A DNA stretch of 64,000 nt, taken from contig CAKZQQ010000005.1 of NCBI GenBank assembly GCA_937141405.1, positions 248,001 to 312,000 of the forward strand. The letters are read 5' to 3'. Made by a program: the position numbers and the translations under genes. Shown here piece after piece: positions 25,916 to 35,081 of this stretch. Positions within the stretch are counted from its first letter, which is position 1; every line of letters starts with the position of its first letter. The DNA is from an uncultured Campylobacterota bacterium (GTDB lineage Bacteria > Campylobacterota > Campylobacteria > Campylobacterales > Sulfurovaceae). The notes beneath the pieces were generated by a model. That model saw only the letters and a list, made by a program, of their open reading frames with translations, made no database searches and was not told where the DNA came from.

Positions 25916-26400
25916 TATATCTCCTTCGCGTTTTTTTCTATCCACTTTATGACCATATCGACATCATTTAGATCAAGTATATCTATATCTTTTGGTAAAT
26001 CCTTTTTGTCGAGGCTCTCATCTACGGCTAATGCCTCACTAAAGCCAAGATACTCGGCGTGAAATGTATCTCTAGCGACACAAATTCTTGGAAGTGGAAG
26101 CATCTTGAGTCCCTCGACAAGCAAAAGATCAAAATCGCCAAGCATTCTTATGACGCCCTCAAGCTCCATAGATTGATGGGAAAAGAGTGTTGTCCTAGTC
26201 GATGAGACCACGACAACATCGGCGCCACTCTCAAAGAATTTATGACTATCTTTGCCTTGGGTATCGAAGACGGCTTTATCTTTGGGATCATTTTTGATGA
26301 TGCAGACTCTGAGCTCTTTAGAGAGTTTTTGAGATATTTTTTCGATCAAAGTCGTTTTTCCGCTATTTGATACCCCCGTGAAGGCAACAGCTTTAGCCAT
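25915..26400 (-). CDS. mobB: Molybdopterin-guanine dinucleotide adapter protein MobB
   Basis: 161 residues. P-loop [10 protein letters not shown] at residues 9-18, then [23 protein letters not shown] and the VEGLK motif near 96, all typical of MobB. It binds GTP and assists MobA in forming the MGD cofactor for molybdenum enzymes such as nitrate and formate reductases. It is translationally coupled to fbp; the two functions are unrelated. Confidence 0.9.
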   Translation of the reverse strand: MAKAVAFTGVSNSGKTTLIEKISQKLSKELRVCIIKNDPKDKAVFDTQGKDSHKFFESGADVVVVSSTRTTLFSHQSMELEGVIRMLGDFDLLLVEGLKMLPLPRICVARDTFHAEYLGFSEALAVDESLDKKDLPKDIDILDLNDVDMVIKWIEKNAKEI

Positions 26401-26485
26401 AAACTTTCCCTTTTTGTTTTGGCTAATTATACTTAAATATTTATTGAAACTATGTTAAAATCAAAAAAAAGAGGCAACCATATAT

Positions 26486-26992
26486 ATGCATAAAATAGCC
26501 CTTACTTTAGTGCTCTCCATCTTCTTTCTCGGGTGTTCTTCCAAAGATGATAGCGCATTGCTCAAGCACTTAAACGAAAACAGTACGCGATATACCAACT
26601 TGCAACAGACAAAAAACATCAAAGTAATGCAAGAAGATAGAATCTTTGGACTTGTAAGCCTAACATACCTCTATGAAAAAGGGATGGTGGATTATGATGA
26701 TGCAAGTGATGAGCGATTTATTGTGGGCATCTATCACCAAGAAGATGATCTTAGCAGGTGGTCTTTAAGACTCAATGACAAAGAGCCTAAAAAGATAGAA
26801 GCGCTCGAGGAAAATAGTAGCTATTTGCAAAACTTACCGCTGATTAATAGCTGGACAAAGTACTACCTTGTAACTTTTGAGCATACAAAGAGCGCAGATA
26901 TCAATCTGCTCTATGCAGACCCGTCTTTAGGGGCACACAAGGTGCAATTTTCAAAGAAATTTATCTATGAAAAGACAGGCAAGATATACTAA
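26486..26992 (+). CDS. Predicted lipoprotein
   Basis: 168 residues. A signal peptide with lipobox FLGC|SS places Cys17 as the lipidated residue. The mature part is charged, with no known domain. The 3' end overlaps the convergent transglycosylase gene by 4 bp. Confidence 0.75.
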   Translation: MHKIALTLVLSIFFLGCSSKDDSALLKHLNENSTRYTNLQQTKNIKVMQEDRIFGLVSLTYLYEKGMVDYDDASDERFIVGIYHQEDDLSRWSLRLNDKEPKKIEALEENSSYLQNLPLINSWTKYYLVTFEHTKSADINLLYADPSLGAHKVQFSKKFIYEKTGKIY

Positions 26993-28254
26993 TCTCTAAA
27001 CTTATCCGTTTTTTCCGGGTTGATTAAAAGTTTTATGAGTGGTAGAAGTCTTGTGGGTTTACCAAGCTTATTTCTATAGATTACATAGTTTGCTAAGACT
27101 TTCTTGCCATACTCTCTTGTCTCGATATTATCCATCTTCTCTATGCTAAGATAAGGTTCAAACGGGCCTTTTTGAAAGTGATTGCTTCTAATTAGTTTCC
27201 TTGTAAATCCGATACCGCCATTGTAAGCGTATGCAACAAAGAGCGGATGGTAGAGAAATTTTGTGAGATAGTCAAGATGATAATCGGCATACTCGATAGC
27301 CTTATACGGGTTGAACATAGCATCAAGATTGACGGGCTCACCCTTTTCTTTGGCTATATGTTTGACAAGAAACGGCATGATTTGCATCATCCCAAGTGCA
27401 AAAGAGGTCGAAACCGAAGCTGAAACAAATCTACTCTCTTGTCTCGCGATCGCGTATATGAGTGCTTGTCTATTGACAGAGAGTTTAGACATCGCATCAC
27501 GGTACGGCATAGGAAAATAGTGCTCAGTATATCCGGATGCATATGCTTTGATATAGGTGTATGGACCGATTGATTTTTGAGAATTATATCTCTTGGCGAG
27601 TTGTTTTAGATTGACTCTCGGGTTAAAAAGTTGATATTTTATCTTTACCCAATCTATCGGGTCTTCTACATCAAAATCAATATTTCTATTTGGAAGATTT
27701 TCCGTGATTGTTTTCGGGTATCTTCCACCGACAAGGTCTTGTGCTATGAGTGTATAGTAGTTTGGGTTTTTACTTTTTAAGAGTTCATCTAAAAAGACTT
27801 TCTTTTGTGTAGTTAGGTAGAGCCAAAAGTTTGCTTGATCTCTTTCTGTCTCTTTGATCGCAACTTTTTGTGCCCATCCGAAGTGCTGTTTTGCCTTTTG
27901 AATGTTCTTCTGCTCTAAAGCCTTGATGCCGGCTGAAAAATAGGTACTGCTACCATATTTTGTTTTGCGTTTTGTGCGTTTAGGGGAGGGGTAACTATTT
28001 TTCTTATATAATTTCGGCGTGTATCCCGTCTTTCTTACGTAGGCACTTTTGAGTTTTGAGTTGAGTCGACTTGCATGCTGTATGATAACTTTTGCTTCAT
28101 CTTTAGTCGTTGTATTTTGTGATATAAATTTCCATATATAATAATCTTTTTCGATGCTTGTGGGCATATTGTAGACCTCGCCATAGGTGAGGATTCGAGC
28201 ATACGACAATGTGCAAAGCAGAGTAGCGACCAAAAAGAGTTTGTGAAGCTTCAT
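26989..28254 (-). CDS. Soluble lytic murein transglycosylase
   Basis: 421 residues with a signal peptide (MKLHKLFLVATLLCTLSYA), a helical superhelical region and a C-terminal SLT domain. The catalytic Glu lies in YAIARQESRFV, followed by SFALGMMQIMP and YNGG motifs of family 1 transglycosylases. It cleaves peptidoglycan glycan strands in the periplasm. It follows a YggT-family gene and gltX in a tight minus-strand run. Confidence 0.9.
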   Translation of the reverse strand: MKLHKLFLVATLLCTLSYARILTYGEVYNMPTSIEKDYYIWKFISQNTTTKDEAKVIIQHASRLNSKLKSAYVRKTGYTPKLYKKNSYPSPKRTKRKTKYGSSTYFSAGIKALEQKNIQKAKQHFGWAQKVAIKETERDQANFWLYLTTQKKVFLDELLKSKNPNYYTLIAQDLVGGRYPKTITENLPNRNIDFDVEDPIDWVKIKYQLFNPRVNLKQLAKRYNSQKSIGPYTYIKAYASGYTEHYFPMPYRDAMSKLSVNRQALIYAIARQESRFVSASVSTSFALGMMQIMPFLVKHIAKEKGEPVNLDAMFNPYKAIEYADYHLDYLTKFLYHPLFVAYAYNGGIGFTRKLIRSNHFQKGPFEPYLSIEKMDNIETREYGKKVLANYVIYRNKLGKPTRLLPLIKLLINPEKTDKFRD

Positions 28255-28257
28255 CGG

Positions 28258-28512
28258 CTACCTTAAAATCAGATTCATAAGTATTTCAAGGGCAAATATC
28301 AAAACAAGCGGAGAGAAGTCTAGGGTATCGGTGACCACAAAAGGCATCTTCTCGCGGATAAAACGAAGTGGCGGATAGACTAAACCCCTAAAAGCGTTGA
28401 GGATCGGGTTGTTGAGTCCTGGCTTGACCATATCGATGATAATCACGATGATAATCAGCCAGATATAGAGCGTGATAATCGAACAGATAAGTGAAACGAG
28501 AGTGGCTGTCAT
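28258..28512 (-). CDS. YggT-family membrane protein
   Basis: 84 residues, two hydrophobic helices flanking a [20 protein letters not shown] loop, the YggT family signature. Function unclear; the family is linked to osmotic tolerance and cell division or membrane organisation in other bacteria. The start overlaps the gltX stop by 4 bp. Confidence 0.85.
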   Translation of the reverse strand: MTATLVSLICSIITLYIWLIIIVIIIDMVKPGLNNPILNAFRGLVYPPLRFIREKMPFVVTDTLDFSPLVLIFALEILMNLILR

Positions 28513-29816
28513 GCTATTAGATCCTTTATGTAGGGTTTGATGTAAGTGTATATCTCTTTGAGTTCCGGACCATGCTCGGCACCTGTGAGCAATAGTCGCA
28601 ACGGCTTAAAGAGCTCTTTACCTTTGAGACCTGCTGTTTGCGAGATGTGATCTTTGAAGTCATTGTACGCTTCAAAATAGGGCGCTTTATCAATGATATC
28701 AGCGATAATCCTCATCGATCCTCCCCATTCACCTCCAAAATCTTTCGGTGCAAATATCGCTTTAATCTTAGGCTCAAGCTCACTAAGCGTGCTTGCCTCT
28801 TCAAGATAGAGTTTTGCAAGTTTACCAAGCTCGGCATCGCTAAAGCCAAAGAGCGAAGAGAGGAGCTTGTCATCCATTCTCTCAAAATGCTTTCTATTTA
28901 AAAATCTCAATTTATCTAAATCAAACTTAGCAGCACCCTTGGAGATATTATCCAGATCAAACCATGTGACGGCTTCAGGGAGCGTAAAGACCTCTGTGGG
29001 TGTTTTATTGCCAAGCAGTAGGAGATAGTTGAGGATCGCATCAGGTAAGAAACCTTGCTCAAAGAGCCATTTGACCGAGCTTGCATCATCTCTTTTGCTC
29101 ATCTTCTTGTTTTCACTATTGAGGATGATTGGCAAGTGTGCATATGCAGTCTCTTTGTCAAATCCAAGCATCTGTTTGATGTGTATCTGTTTTGGTGTAT
29201 TGCTGATGTGATCTTCGCCTCGGATGACCATATCGATATCCATAAGCATATCATCACATGCACATGCGAAGTTATAAGTAGGAGTATTGTCCTCTCTAAG
29301 GATCACAAAGCTATCAACCTCATTTGGCGCGAAGCTAAACTCACCCTTGATAGCATCCGTGAAAGTTATATTTTCACTCGGTTTTTTAAGTCGCACCACA
29401 AAAGGGGTGCCGCTCTCTTTGAGTGCTTTGATCTCTTCTTCACTTTTGTGCTCACAGATACCGCTGTATCTATAGGCTCTTTTTTGATCTTTTGCTTGTT
29501 CTCTTTGTGCTTCAAGCTCTTCCGGAGAGCAAGTGCAGACAAAAGCTTTTTTCTCATCTAGGAGCTTGATAGCAAGACCTTGATGGATATGAAGATTTTT
29601 ACTTTGGTAGAAGGTACCGCTATCGTGGAGAGAGAATTTTTTGAGAATCTCAAGTATCTCCTCATCTTTCCCCTCGATATTTCTCGCTTTGTCGGTATCT
29701 TCTATGCGGACTAAGAAGCCCTCTTTCTTTTGCATCGCAACGATATAGTTGATGATCGCAACACGCAAATTTCCTATGTGCATATCACCGGTGGGCGATG
29801 GGGCAAATCTAAGCAT
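28509..29816 (-). CDS. gltX: Glutamyl-tRNA synthetase, GltX2-like
   Basis: 435 residues. Class I motifs: HIGN within [18 protein letters not shown] and KMSKR. It joins glutamate to tRNA. Campylobacterota such as Helicobacter carry two copies; the start [16 protein letters not shown] and shorter length resemble the GltX2 copy, which charges tRNA-Gln for later amidation by GatCAB. No glutaminyl-tRNA synthetase is seen in this window. Assignment to the GltX2 subgroup is from memory of the family. Confidence 0.9.
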   Translation of the reverse strand: MLRFAPSPTGDMHIGNLRVAIINYIVAMQKKEGFLVRIEDTDKARNIEGKDEEILEILKKFSLHDSGTFYQSKNLHIHQGLAIKLLDEKKAFVCTCSPEELEAQREQAKDQKRAYRYSGICEHKSEEEIKALKESGTPFVVRLKKPSENITFTDAIKGEFSFAPNEVDSFVILREDNTPTYNFACACDDMLMDIDMVIRGEDHISNTPKQIHIKQMLGFDKETAYAHLPIILNSENKKMSKRDDASSVKWLFEQGFLPDAILNYLLLLGNKTPTEVFTLPEAVTWFDLDNISKGAAKFDLDKLRFLNRKHFERMDDKLLSSLFGFSDAELGKLAKLYLEEASTLSELEPKIKAIFAPKDFGGEWGGSMRIIADIIDKAPYFEAYNDFKDHISQTAGLKGKELFKPLRLLLTGAEHGPELKEIYTYIKPYIKDLIA

Positions 29817-29911
29817 CTTTTCTCCGTTAAACTCAATTAGTATAGTTTGAAATTATATGGTTTTTAGATAAAATTTGGTAGTTTAAAGATACCTTATACA
29901 AAAAGAACACT

Positions 29912-30973
29912 ATGAAACTTCTCTATCCATTAAAAATCAACAATGATTTTGCCTTCAACTCTTCATCGCGGGACTTCATCGTCACTGAGATACCGCTCTA
30001 CGAGTTTAGCGGTGAGGGCGAACATCTCGTGCTCAAAGTCCGCAAAAAAGAGCTCACGACATGGGAGATGATATTGCGATTTGCAAAACATCTCGGTATC
30101 GACAAAAGAGATATCGGTTATGCAGGGCTCAAAGATAAGCACGCTATGACGGTGCAGCATATCTCTATCCTTGCAAAACATGAAGAGAAGCTGAACGGTT
30201 TTGATGATGAGCATATCAAGATACTAAGCACCACAAGACACAATAACAAGATACGCACGGGGCATCTCAAAGGCAATCGCTTTGACATTCGACTCAAAAA
30301 AGTACTTGGTGTGAGTCGTGATAAGCTAGACTCTTCGCTTGAGTGGATAAAAGAAAATGGTGTGCCAAACTACTTTGGAGTACAACGCTTCGGCATAGAG
30401 GGAGATAATTATCTCAAGGGCAAAGAGATCATCGACGGGAAGCTCAAGATAAAAGATAGAAAGATGCGCGATTTTCTCATAAGCGCCTATCAGAGCTATC
30501 TTTTCAATGCATGGCTCTCTAAAAGGGTGGAATTGAGCCTTCTAGTGGACGAATTTAGCCAAAAAGAGTGTGAGGGTATACTCGGAGTGGCTGAGGGGAC
30601 TTTTGAGGGCATAAAGGGGCAAAAGAACTTCTTTAAGCTCCTTAAAGGCGATCAGATGATGCACTATCCGCATGGAAAGCTCTTTGAAGTAGAGGATATC
30701 GCAAAAGAATCGGAGCGATTTAGCACGAGAGATATCTCGCCTACAGGTCTACTAAGCGGGAAGCGAGCGACGCATGCCACAGCAAATGCATTTACGCTTG
30801 AAGAGCCTTTTATCGAGCCTATCAATGCTGATGGGTCGCGTAGATATGCGTGGATATGGGCGGAAGATATCAAGAAGAAGTATATAGCTGAAAAAGCACA
30901 TTATGAGCTTAGCTTCACACTACCTAAAGGCTGCTACGCCACCAATGTGCTGGATGTGTTGAGAGGAAATTAA
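29912..30973 (+). CDS. truD: tRNA pseudouridine(13) synthase TruD
   Basis: 353 residues. The TruD signature is clear: GYAGLKDKHAMTVQHIS with the catalytic Asp in KDKHA, plus FDIRLKK, NYFGVQRFG and the long insertion domain. It modifies U13 in tRNA-Glu. It is divergent from gltX (95 bp apart). REP hairpins follow its stop. Confidence 0.95.
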   Translation: MKLLYPLKINNDFAFNSSSRDFIVTEIPLYEFSGEGEHLVLKVRKKELTTWEMILRFAKHLGIDKRDIGYAGLKDKHAMTVQHISILAKHEEKLNGFDDEHIKILSTTRHNNKIRTGHLKGNRFDIRLKKVLGVSRDKLDSSLEWIKENGVPNYFGVQRFGIEGDNYLKGKEIIDGKLKIKDRKMRDFLISAYQSYLFNAWLSKRVELSLLVDEFSQKECEGILGVAEGTFEGIKGQKNFFKLLKGDQMMHYPHGKLFEVEDIAKESERFSTRDISPTGLLSGKRATHATANAFTLEEPFIEPINADGSRRYAWIWAEDIKKKYIAEKAHYELSFTLPKGCYATNVLDVLRGN

Positions 30974-30983
30974 TGTTTTCTTA

Positions 30984-31004
30984 TTCTCATGCTTTGCGTG
31001 GGAA
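30984..31004 (+). repeat. REP-like hairpin, copy 1
   Basis: Variant of the 21-bp palindrome: TTCTCATGC-TTT-GCGTGGGAA. One base off the perfect copy at 31037. It lies 11 bp after truD. Confidence 0.8.
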
Positions 31005-31036
31005 TACATACTCTTTTTCTCTCGTTCCTTTTCTCG

Positions 31037-31057
31037 TTCCCATGCTTTGCGTGGGAA
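31037..31057 (+). repeat. REP hairpin, copy 2 (left of RAYT gene)
   Basis: Arms TTCCCATGC and GCGTGGGAA around TTT. Same sequence, inverted, lies right of the transposase at 31693-31713, and the same orientation recurs at 61007-61027. Confidence 0.9.
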
Positions 31058-31074
31058 TGCATATTTTTAAAATT

Positions 31075-31091
31075 TATGACATTTTGTCATA
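31075..31091. promoter_or_regulatory. Palindrome upstream of the RAYT gene
   Basis: TATGACA-TTT-TGTCATA, a perfect 7-bp inverted repeat 51 bp before the start codon. It may be an operator or part of the upstream hairpin series. No evidence beyond symmetry. Confidence 0.35.
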
Positions 31092-31142
31092 TTATTTAAC
31101 TTTTCTATTTTAAAACTATATCATTAAATAAAAAGTGTAGTT

Positions 31143-31676
31143 ATGGGTAGAAGTAGATATAAGATATATGAATCGACGCATCCTCATTTTATGACATGCA
31201 CTGTGCTACACTGGATACCTATATTTACCAAGGTAGAAAGTGTCGATATAGTTCTTGATAGTTTGAGATATTTACAAAAAAGTGACAATCTTAAGATTTA
31301 TGCTTATGTGATATTGGAAAATCATATTCATATTTTGGCTCAAAGTGATGATACAGGAAAGAGCATGGCGAAGTTTAAAGCTCATACGGCTACAGCTCTC
31401 ATAAGATTGCTTCAAGATAAAAATGCTAAACCCATTTTGGATCAATTGGCATTTTATAAAAAGGCACATAAAGCAGATAGGCAGTATCAATTTTGGCAAG
31501 AGGGAATTCAAGCAAAACTCATACAAAGTGATGCGATGATGAAATCTAAAATAGACTATATACATCAAAACCCAGTTAAAAGAGGATATGTGGATAAGGC
31601 TGCTTATTGGCGTTATAGTTCAGCTAGAGATTATGAGGGAACAAATGGTCTTTTAGATATTGAGAGGTTTTGGTAG
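31143..31676 (+). CDS. REP-associated tyrosine transposase (RAYT)
   Basis: 177 residues, Y1 HUH transposase of the IS200-like superfamily. The HUH motif is His-Ile-His in LENHIHILAQ; the nucleophile tyrosine is in DYIHQNPVKRGYV, a motif typical of RAYTs. It is flanked by REP hairpins in inverted orientation (31037 and 31693), the arrangement expected for a RAYT that recognises REP sequences. These enzymes are usually domesticated and spread REPs rather than themselves. There is no strong ribosome site. Confidence 0.9.
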   Translation: MGRSRYKIYESTHPHFMTCTVLHWIPIFTKVESVDIVLDSLRYLQKSDNLKIYAYVILENHIHILAQSDDTGKSMAKFKAHTATALIRLLQDKNAKPILDQLAFYKKAHKADRQYQFWQEGIQAKLIQSDAMMKSKIDYIHQNPVKRGYVDKAAYWRYSSARDYEGTNGLLDIERFW

Positions 31677-31692
31677 GATATATCAATATGCA

Positions 31693-31713
31693 TTCCCACG
31701 CAAAGCATGGGAA
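31693..31713 (-). repeat. REP hairpin, copy 3 (right of RAYT gene, inverted)
   Basis: Exact reverse complement of 31037-31057, 16 bp after the transposase stop. Confidence 0.9.
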
Positions 31714-31746
31714 TGAGCTAAAATGTGGGTTTTTGGCTGTCAAACT

Positions 31747-32568
31747 TTATTTACTACCTAGACTTCCACAATAATCTAGCTCAATATCTATTTCATCTTG
31801 AATAATTTTTATAAATTCCTCCACATTCGCCGCGTAAGCTTTTAAAACTTCCAAAACATTCAATTCAAAATCAACTCGCCAAAATTGACCATACATACCT
31901 TGAAAATAAAATATACCCCACCCATTAATTCCTTCTTTGGATGGAGTTACTGTTGTGTAGCCAAATCCACCAGTTTGAGCTGAACCAAAATCTACTGTTT
32001 CCCAGTCTTCTGTTTTTTGGACATAATTTGGAGAAATTAATCCCATATATGGGATTAATTTAAAACCTTCAATTTTTCCTCGTGCCACAACGCAGTGTCC
32101 ACCTACTGTTGGGAATTGAGAATTTGCAATGACATTTTCGAAATTATATTGTAATTGAAATCTGTTGTTGCCATCTAATTTTGAAACATAGTTCGCTGCA
32201 TCAGCATCACCTATCCAATAAATACCATCATCTTCTAAGATAGAAATTTTACCTTCTGATATTTTTGTAATCATAGGCTTTTCCCCAGATTGGGCTAACA
32301 AAAAATCTACTTTGTCGTCAAAGCTTTTGCATATTTGTTTTGCTAAAAGTTTTATATTGCCTTTGTGCCCTTGTGTATATATGGCATATAACCTACTATG
32401 TGCAATTTTTCCCGCAGCACCTGAGTATGCGATAGCTATATTTTGGTTAAGAAAGAAAATTTTTAATCCATGAAATGGTTTTTTTCCTGTTTTTTCTGGG
32501 AAAGACAATAAAGTATCAGCCATCAAGAAAACTTCATTATTATCTATGATAGCGATACATAAACTCAT
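31747..32568 (-). CDS. Proteasome-like Ntn hydrolase homologue
   Basis: 273 residues. The first 55 residues have the pattern of a proteasome/HslV beta subunit: after Met removal Ser1, then a hydrophobic strand, NNEVFLMADT with Asp17, Lys35 in GLKIFF and a Gly-rich IAIAYSGAAG strand. In proteasome subunits Thr1, Asp17 and Lys33 form the active site, so this looks like an N-terminal serine variant. The C-terminal 80 residues are an extra domain. No partner ATPase or second subunit is encoded nearby. It lies in the RAYT/toxin-antitoxin island. The fold call is by motif reading only; the substrate is unknown. Confidence 0.6.
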   Translation of the reverse strand: MSLCIAIIDNNEVFLMADTLLSFPEKTGKKPFHGLKIFFLNQNIAIAYSGAAGKIAHSRLYAIYTQGHKGNIKLLAKQICKSFDDKVDFLLAQSGEKPMITKISEGKISILEDDGIYWIGDADAANYVSKLDGNNRFQLQYNFENVIANSQFPTVGGHCVVARGKIEGFKLIPYMGLISPNYVQKTEDWETVDFGSAQTGGFGYTTVTPSKEGINGWGIFYFQGMYGQFWRVDFELNVLEVLKAYAANVEEFIKIIQDEIDIELDYCGSLGSK

Positions 32569-32650
32569 ATGATTAATACCCCATAATCTATTTTCTATAA
32601 CATCAAGTATATATAAAATTGCTCAATCTTGCAAGGGAAGGGGTAGTGTT

Positions 32651-32680
32651 TGTCATCGCGAGCATAGCGTGGCGATCCAT
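32651..32680. repeat. Degenerate palindromic repeat
   Basis: ATCGC (32655-32659) and GCGAT (32671-32675) enclose GAGCATAGCGTG. A partly similar string (AAGCGAAGCGTGGCGAT) lies at about 35060-35076, so it appears to be a dispersed intergenic repeat. Confidence 0.45.
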
Positions 32681-32708
32681 GTGATATGCATTTCTGCGGA
32701 AACCAAAT

Positions 32709-32978
32709 TTATCGAAAAAGTTGTGAATGTGTACCTATGCGGAGTAGTTGAAGCGTTTGCTCTTCTACGCGGTAAATCACAAGCAGATCACCGCTTATAT
32801 GGAACTCCTTTGTGTCTTGATATTCACCGCTAAGAGCATGATCTCTTGATGTTGGTGGCAATTCTTCTTCATAGAGTAAAAGAGAGATATACATAAAAAG
32901 TTTAGCGGTGTTGGTAGGATTGAGTTGTGCTTTCTTTAGGTCTTTATTGAAAGATTTATGGATAGCAATACTAAGCAC
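32709..32978 (-). CDS. YafQ-family toxin (mRNA interferase)
   Basis: 89 residues from a GTG at 32978 that follows AAAGGA and overlaps the antitoxin stop by 8 bp; a TTG one codon earlier is an alternative. RelE/ParE-superfamily features: HKSFNKDLKKA at the start, RDHALSGEYQ in the middle and VIYRVEEQTLQLLRIGTHSQLF at the end, close to YafQ. YafQ cuts mRNA in the ribosome. The gene pair is a type II toxin-antitoxin system. Confidence 0.88.
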   Translation of the reverse strand: MLSIAIHKSFNKDLKKAQLNPTNTAKLFMYISLLLYEEELPPTSRDHALSGEYQDTKEFHISGDLLVIYRVEEQTLQLLRIGTHSQLFR

Positions 32979-33237
32979 CAAGTTCCTTTTTAAGCTCATC
33001 GAGGGATATTTTTGACATATTTTTACCTTCTCTCGCATCTTCTATGGCTTTCAAGGTCTCATCATTTGGTATCTTGACCTCAAAAGGGATGCCTTTTTCC
33101 ATGACGGCTTGTGATAGGAAAATATTGAAGGCATCGCTTAATCCAAGCCCGTATTGTTTAAATATCTCTTTTGCTTTCTCTTTCATCTCTGCATTCAAAT
33201 AGACATTTGTTCTTGATCTTTGTGTTGTTGAAATCAT
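32971..33237 (-). CDS. DinJ/RelB-family antitoxin
   Basis: 88 residues from the ATG at 33237 behind AAAGG. The N-terminal ribbon-helix-helix segment RTNVYLNAEMKEKAKEIF is followed by the DinJ signature LGLSDAFNIFLSQAV and IPFEVKIPN. It would bind and neutralise the toxin encoded directly downstream and repress the operon through the palindrome in its promoter. Confidence 0.9.
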   Translation of the reverse strand: MISTTQRSRTNVYLNAEMKEKAKEIFKQYGLGLSDAFNIFLSQAVMEKGIPFEVKIPNDETLKAIEDAREGKNMSKISLDELKKELGA

Positions 33238-33266
33238 TTTATGACCTTTACGATTTATTTGATTCC

Positions 33267-33295
33267 ATTTTAACACACAATGTGTGTTTTGTCAA
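33267..33295 (-). promoter_or_regulatory. Promoter and operator of the toxin-antitoxin operon
   Basis: On the minus strand: TTGACA (33295-33290), a 17-bp spacer, TAAAAT (33272-33267). The palindrome AACACAC-AAT-GTGTGTT at 33272-33288 fills the spacer, an ideal position for a ribbon-helix-helix antitoxin to block RNA polymerase. Confidence 0.8.
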
Positions 33296-33424
33296 TTTTT
33301 ATAATAAAATGAATACAACAAATAAACCTATAATGCTAAATATACAGAATTTTATTCTTGTTTGTATAAAATATGGCAAATTGTCATATTTGGAGGTAGT
33401 AATAAACTTATAAGCACTACCTAG

Positions 33425-33733
33425 CTACATCTGCACTAATGCATCGCGCATTTGCATATAACCAATCAAAAACTCAAATAACATTCTCCAAAACAGCTCC
33501 ATAAAGAAAAAAGAGAAGATGTAAAAAGCTACAAACTGCATTTTTTGCTTTGCGCTCAACAATCTCCACAATAACTCTTTCCCTTTTTCATAGGTCGTGT
33601 TCATTAGTTTGTATTTTTTGATAAGCCAAGCAAGAAAGAGCCACAAGCCGATAGGCAATACAAGTGCCCCAAGATAATAAAATAGTATCAAGGCCTCAGT
33701 GCTGATAAATGTTTTAAATGTAAGAAAATCCAT
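33425..33733 (-). CDS. Small membrane protein of unknown function
   Basis: 102 residues with hydrophobic helices near 14-38 and 65-90 and a Lys-rich loop (IKKYKLMNTTYEKGKELLW). No family recognised. It stands alone between the toxin-antitoxin pair and a flavoprotein gene. Confidence 0.65.
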   Translation of the reverse strand: MDFLTFKTFISTEALILFYYLGALVLPIGLWLFLAWLIKKYKLMNTTYEKGKELLWRLLSAKQKMQFVAFYIFSFFFMELFWRMLFEFLIGYMQMRDALVQM

Positions 33734-33883
33734 TGTGCAAATCCTAATCCAAGATGATTATTGTTTGATAAAAATCGAGTTTACCGATAAATAGCTTTAG
33801 TATGGTTTCTTGCTTTCATAGGAGTGGCGCATTTTTCATCCTAATTACTTGAAATTAAATAAAACTATCCTACACTACACTCT

Positions 33884-35047
33884 ATGAATAATAAAAAGAG
33901 AAAAATCGCCATCATCGGTGCAGGTGCATCGGGTATGATGTGTGCGATTACGGCCAAAAAGCAGAATAGTGAGCTTGACATTACGATATTTGAAAAGAAC
34001 GACAAGATGGGCAAAAAGATACTTGCAAGCGGTAACGGTAGATGCAACATCATCAACACAACATTTGATGAGACTAACTACCACGCGGGTGATTCGCTCT
34101 TTGTGAAAAAAGCATTGGAGCAGTTCTCTTTCGCGACTTTTAAGAAGTTTTGTCTTGATATCGGTTTGGTTTTAGATGTTAAAGAGGATGGCAGGTGCTA
34201 TCCGCTAAGCAATGAAGCAAAATCGGTCGTGACGCTTTTTAGCAAAGCTTTGAGCGAGCAGGGCGTACAAGTGCGCTTAGAGCATGATGTGGGGCAGATA
34301 CGCCATGAAAAAGGTGTGTTTTTTGTAGATGATGAGCCTTTTGATACACTTGTGGTAAGTAGTGGACTCGGTGCAGCAAGTCAGCTTGGCAGTAGTGAGG
34401 ATGGTTTGGACTTTGCGCGGAGCTTTGGGCATACTGTAGCGCCGACATTTCCCGCTTTGGTAGGGTTAGAACTAGCAGATGCCACAAAGCGCCTCTTTGG
34501 TGTGAAGATGCGAGCCAAAGTGAGCCTCTATATCGATGGACTCTTCAAAGAGGAGGCGTTTGATGATATCCTCTTTACAAATTACGGCATATCGGGATTT
34601 GCTATACTTGATATCAGCACTGCTGCTTCGTATGCTCTGAGTTTAGGCTCTAGTGTGTATATCGAGATTGATTTGCTCCCCCAATTTGATAGAAATGCAC
34701 TCTTTACGCTCCTAAGAAAGGTTGACGGTGATCTTACAGGGCTATTACCCGCAAAGCTTGTAGATATCGTCAGTTCAAAAAGCATCAAAGAGACTACCCA
34801 TAACATCCAACATCTACGTTTTGATGTGAGTGCTACGCATGGGTTTGACCATGCAGAAGCGAGCGGGGGAGGCGTCTTAACCTCCCAGATAAATCCGCAC
34901 ACGATGGAGTCTCAAAAGATCAATGATCTATATTTTGCGGGTGAAGTTTTAGATGTGGTTGGAGAAAGAGGCGGGTACAATTTTGCTTTTGCTTGGGCAA
35001 GCGGTTACAATGCCGGAAAGTCTTTAGCGGGGGAAATCATCAAATAG
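33884..35047 (+). CDS. HI0933/BaiN-family flavoprotein oxidoreductase
   Basis: 387 residues. An N-terminal FAD-binding GAGASGMMCAI motif (residues 11-21) is followed by GKKILASGNGRCNIINT, the signature of the YhiN/HI0933 family, and a C-terminal GGYNFAFAWASGYNAGKSL flavin-closing segment. The reaction of this widespread family is not established. Confidence 0.88.
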   Translation: MNNKKRKIAIIGAGASGMMCAITAKKQNSELDITIFEKNDKMGKKILASGNGRCNIINTTFDETNYHAGDSLFVKKALEQFSFATFKKFCLDIGLVLDVKEDGRCYPLSNEAKSVVTLFSKALSEQGVQVRLEHDVGQIRHEKGVFFVDDEPFDTLVVSSGLGAASQLGSSEDGLDFARSFGHTVAPTFPALVGLELADATKRLFGVKMRAKVSLYIDGLFKEEAFDDILFTNYGISGFAILDISTAASYALSLGSSVYIEIDLLPQFDRNALFTLLRKVDGDLTGLLPAKLVDIVSSKSIKETTHNIQHLRFDVSATHGFDHAEASGGGVLTSQINPHTMESQKINDLYFAGEVLDVVGERGGYNFAFAWASGYNAGKSLAGEIIK

Positions 35048-35081
35048 TCCACACTGTCACAAGCGAAGCGTGGCGATTTAT

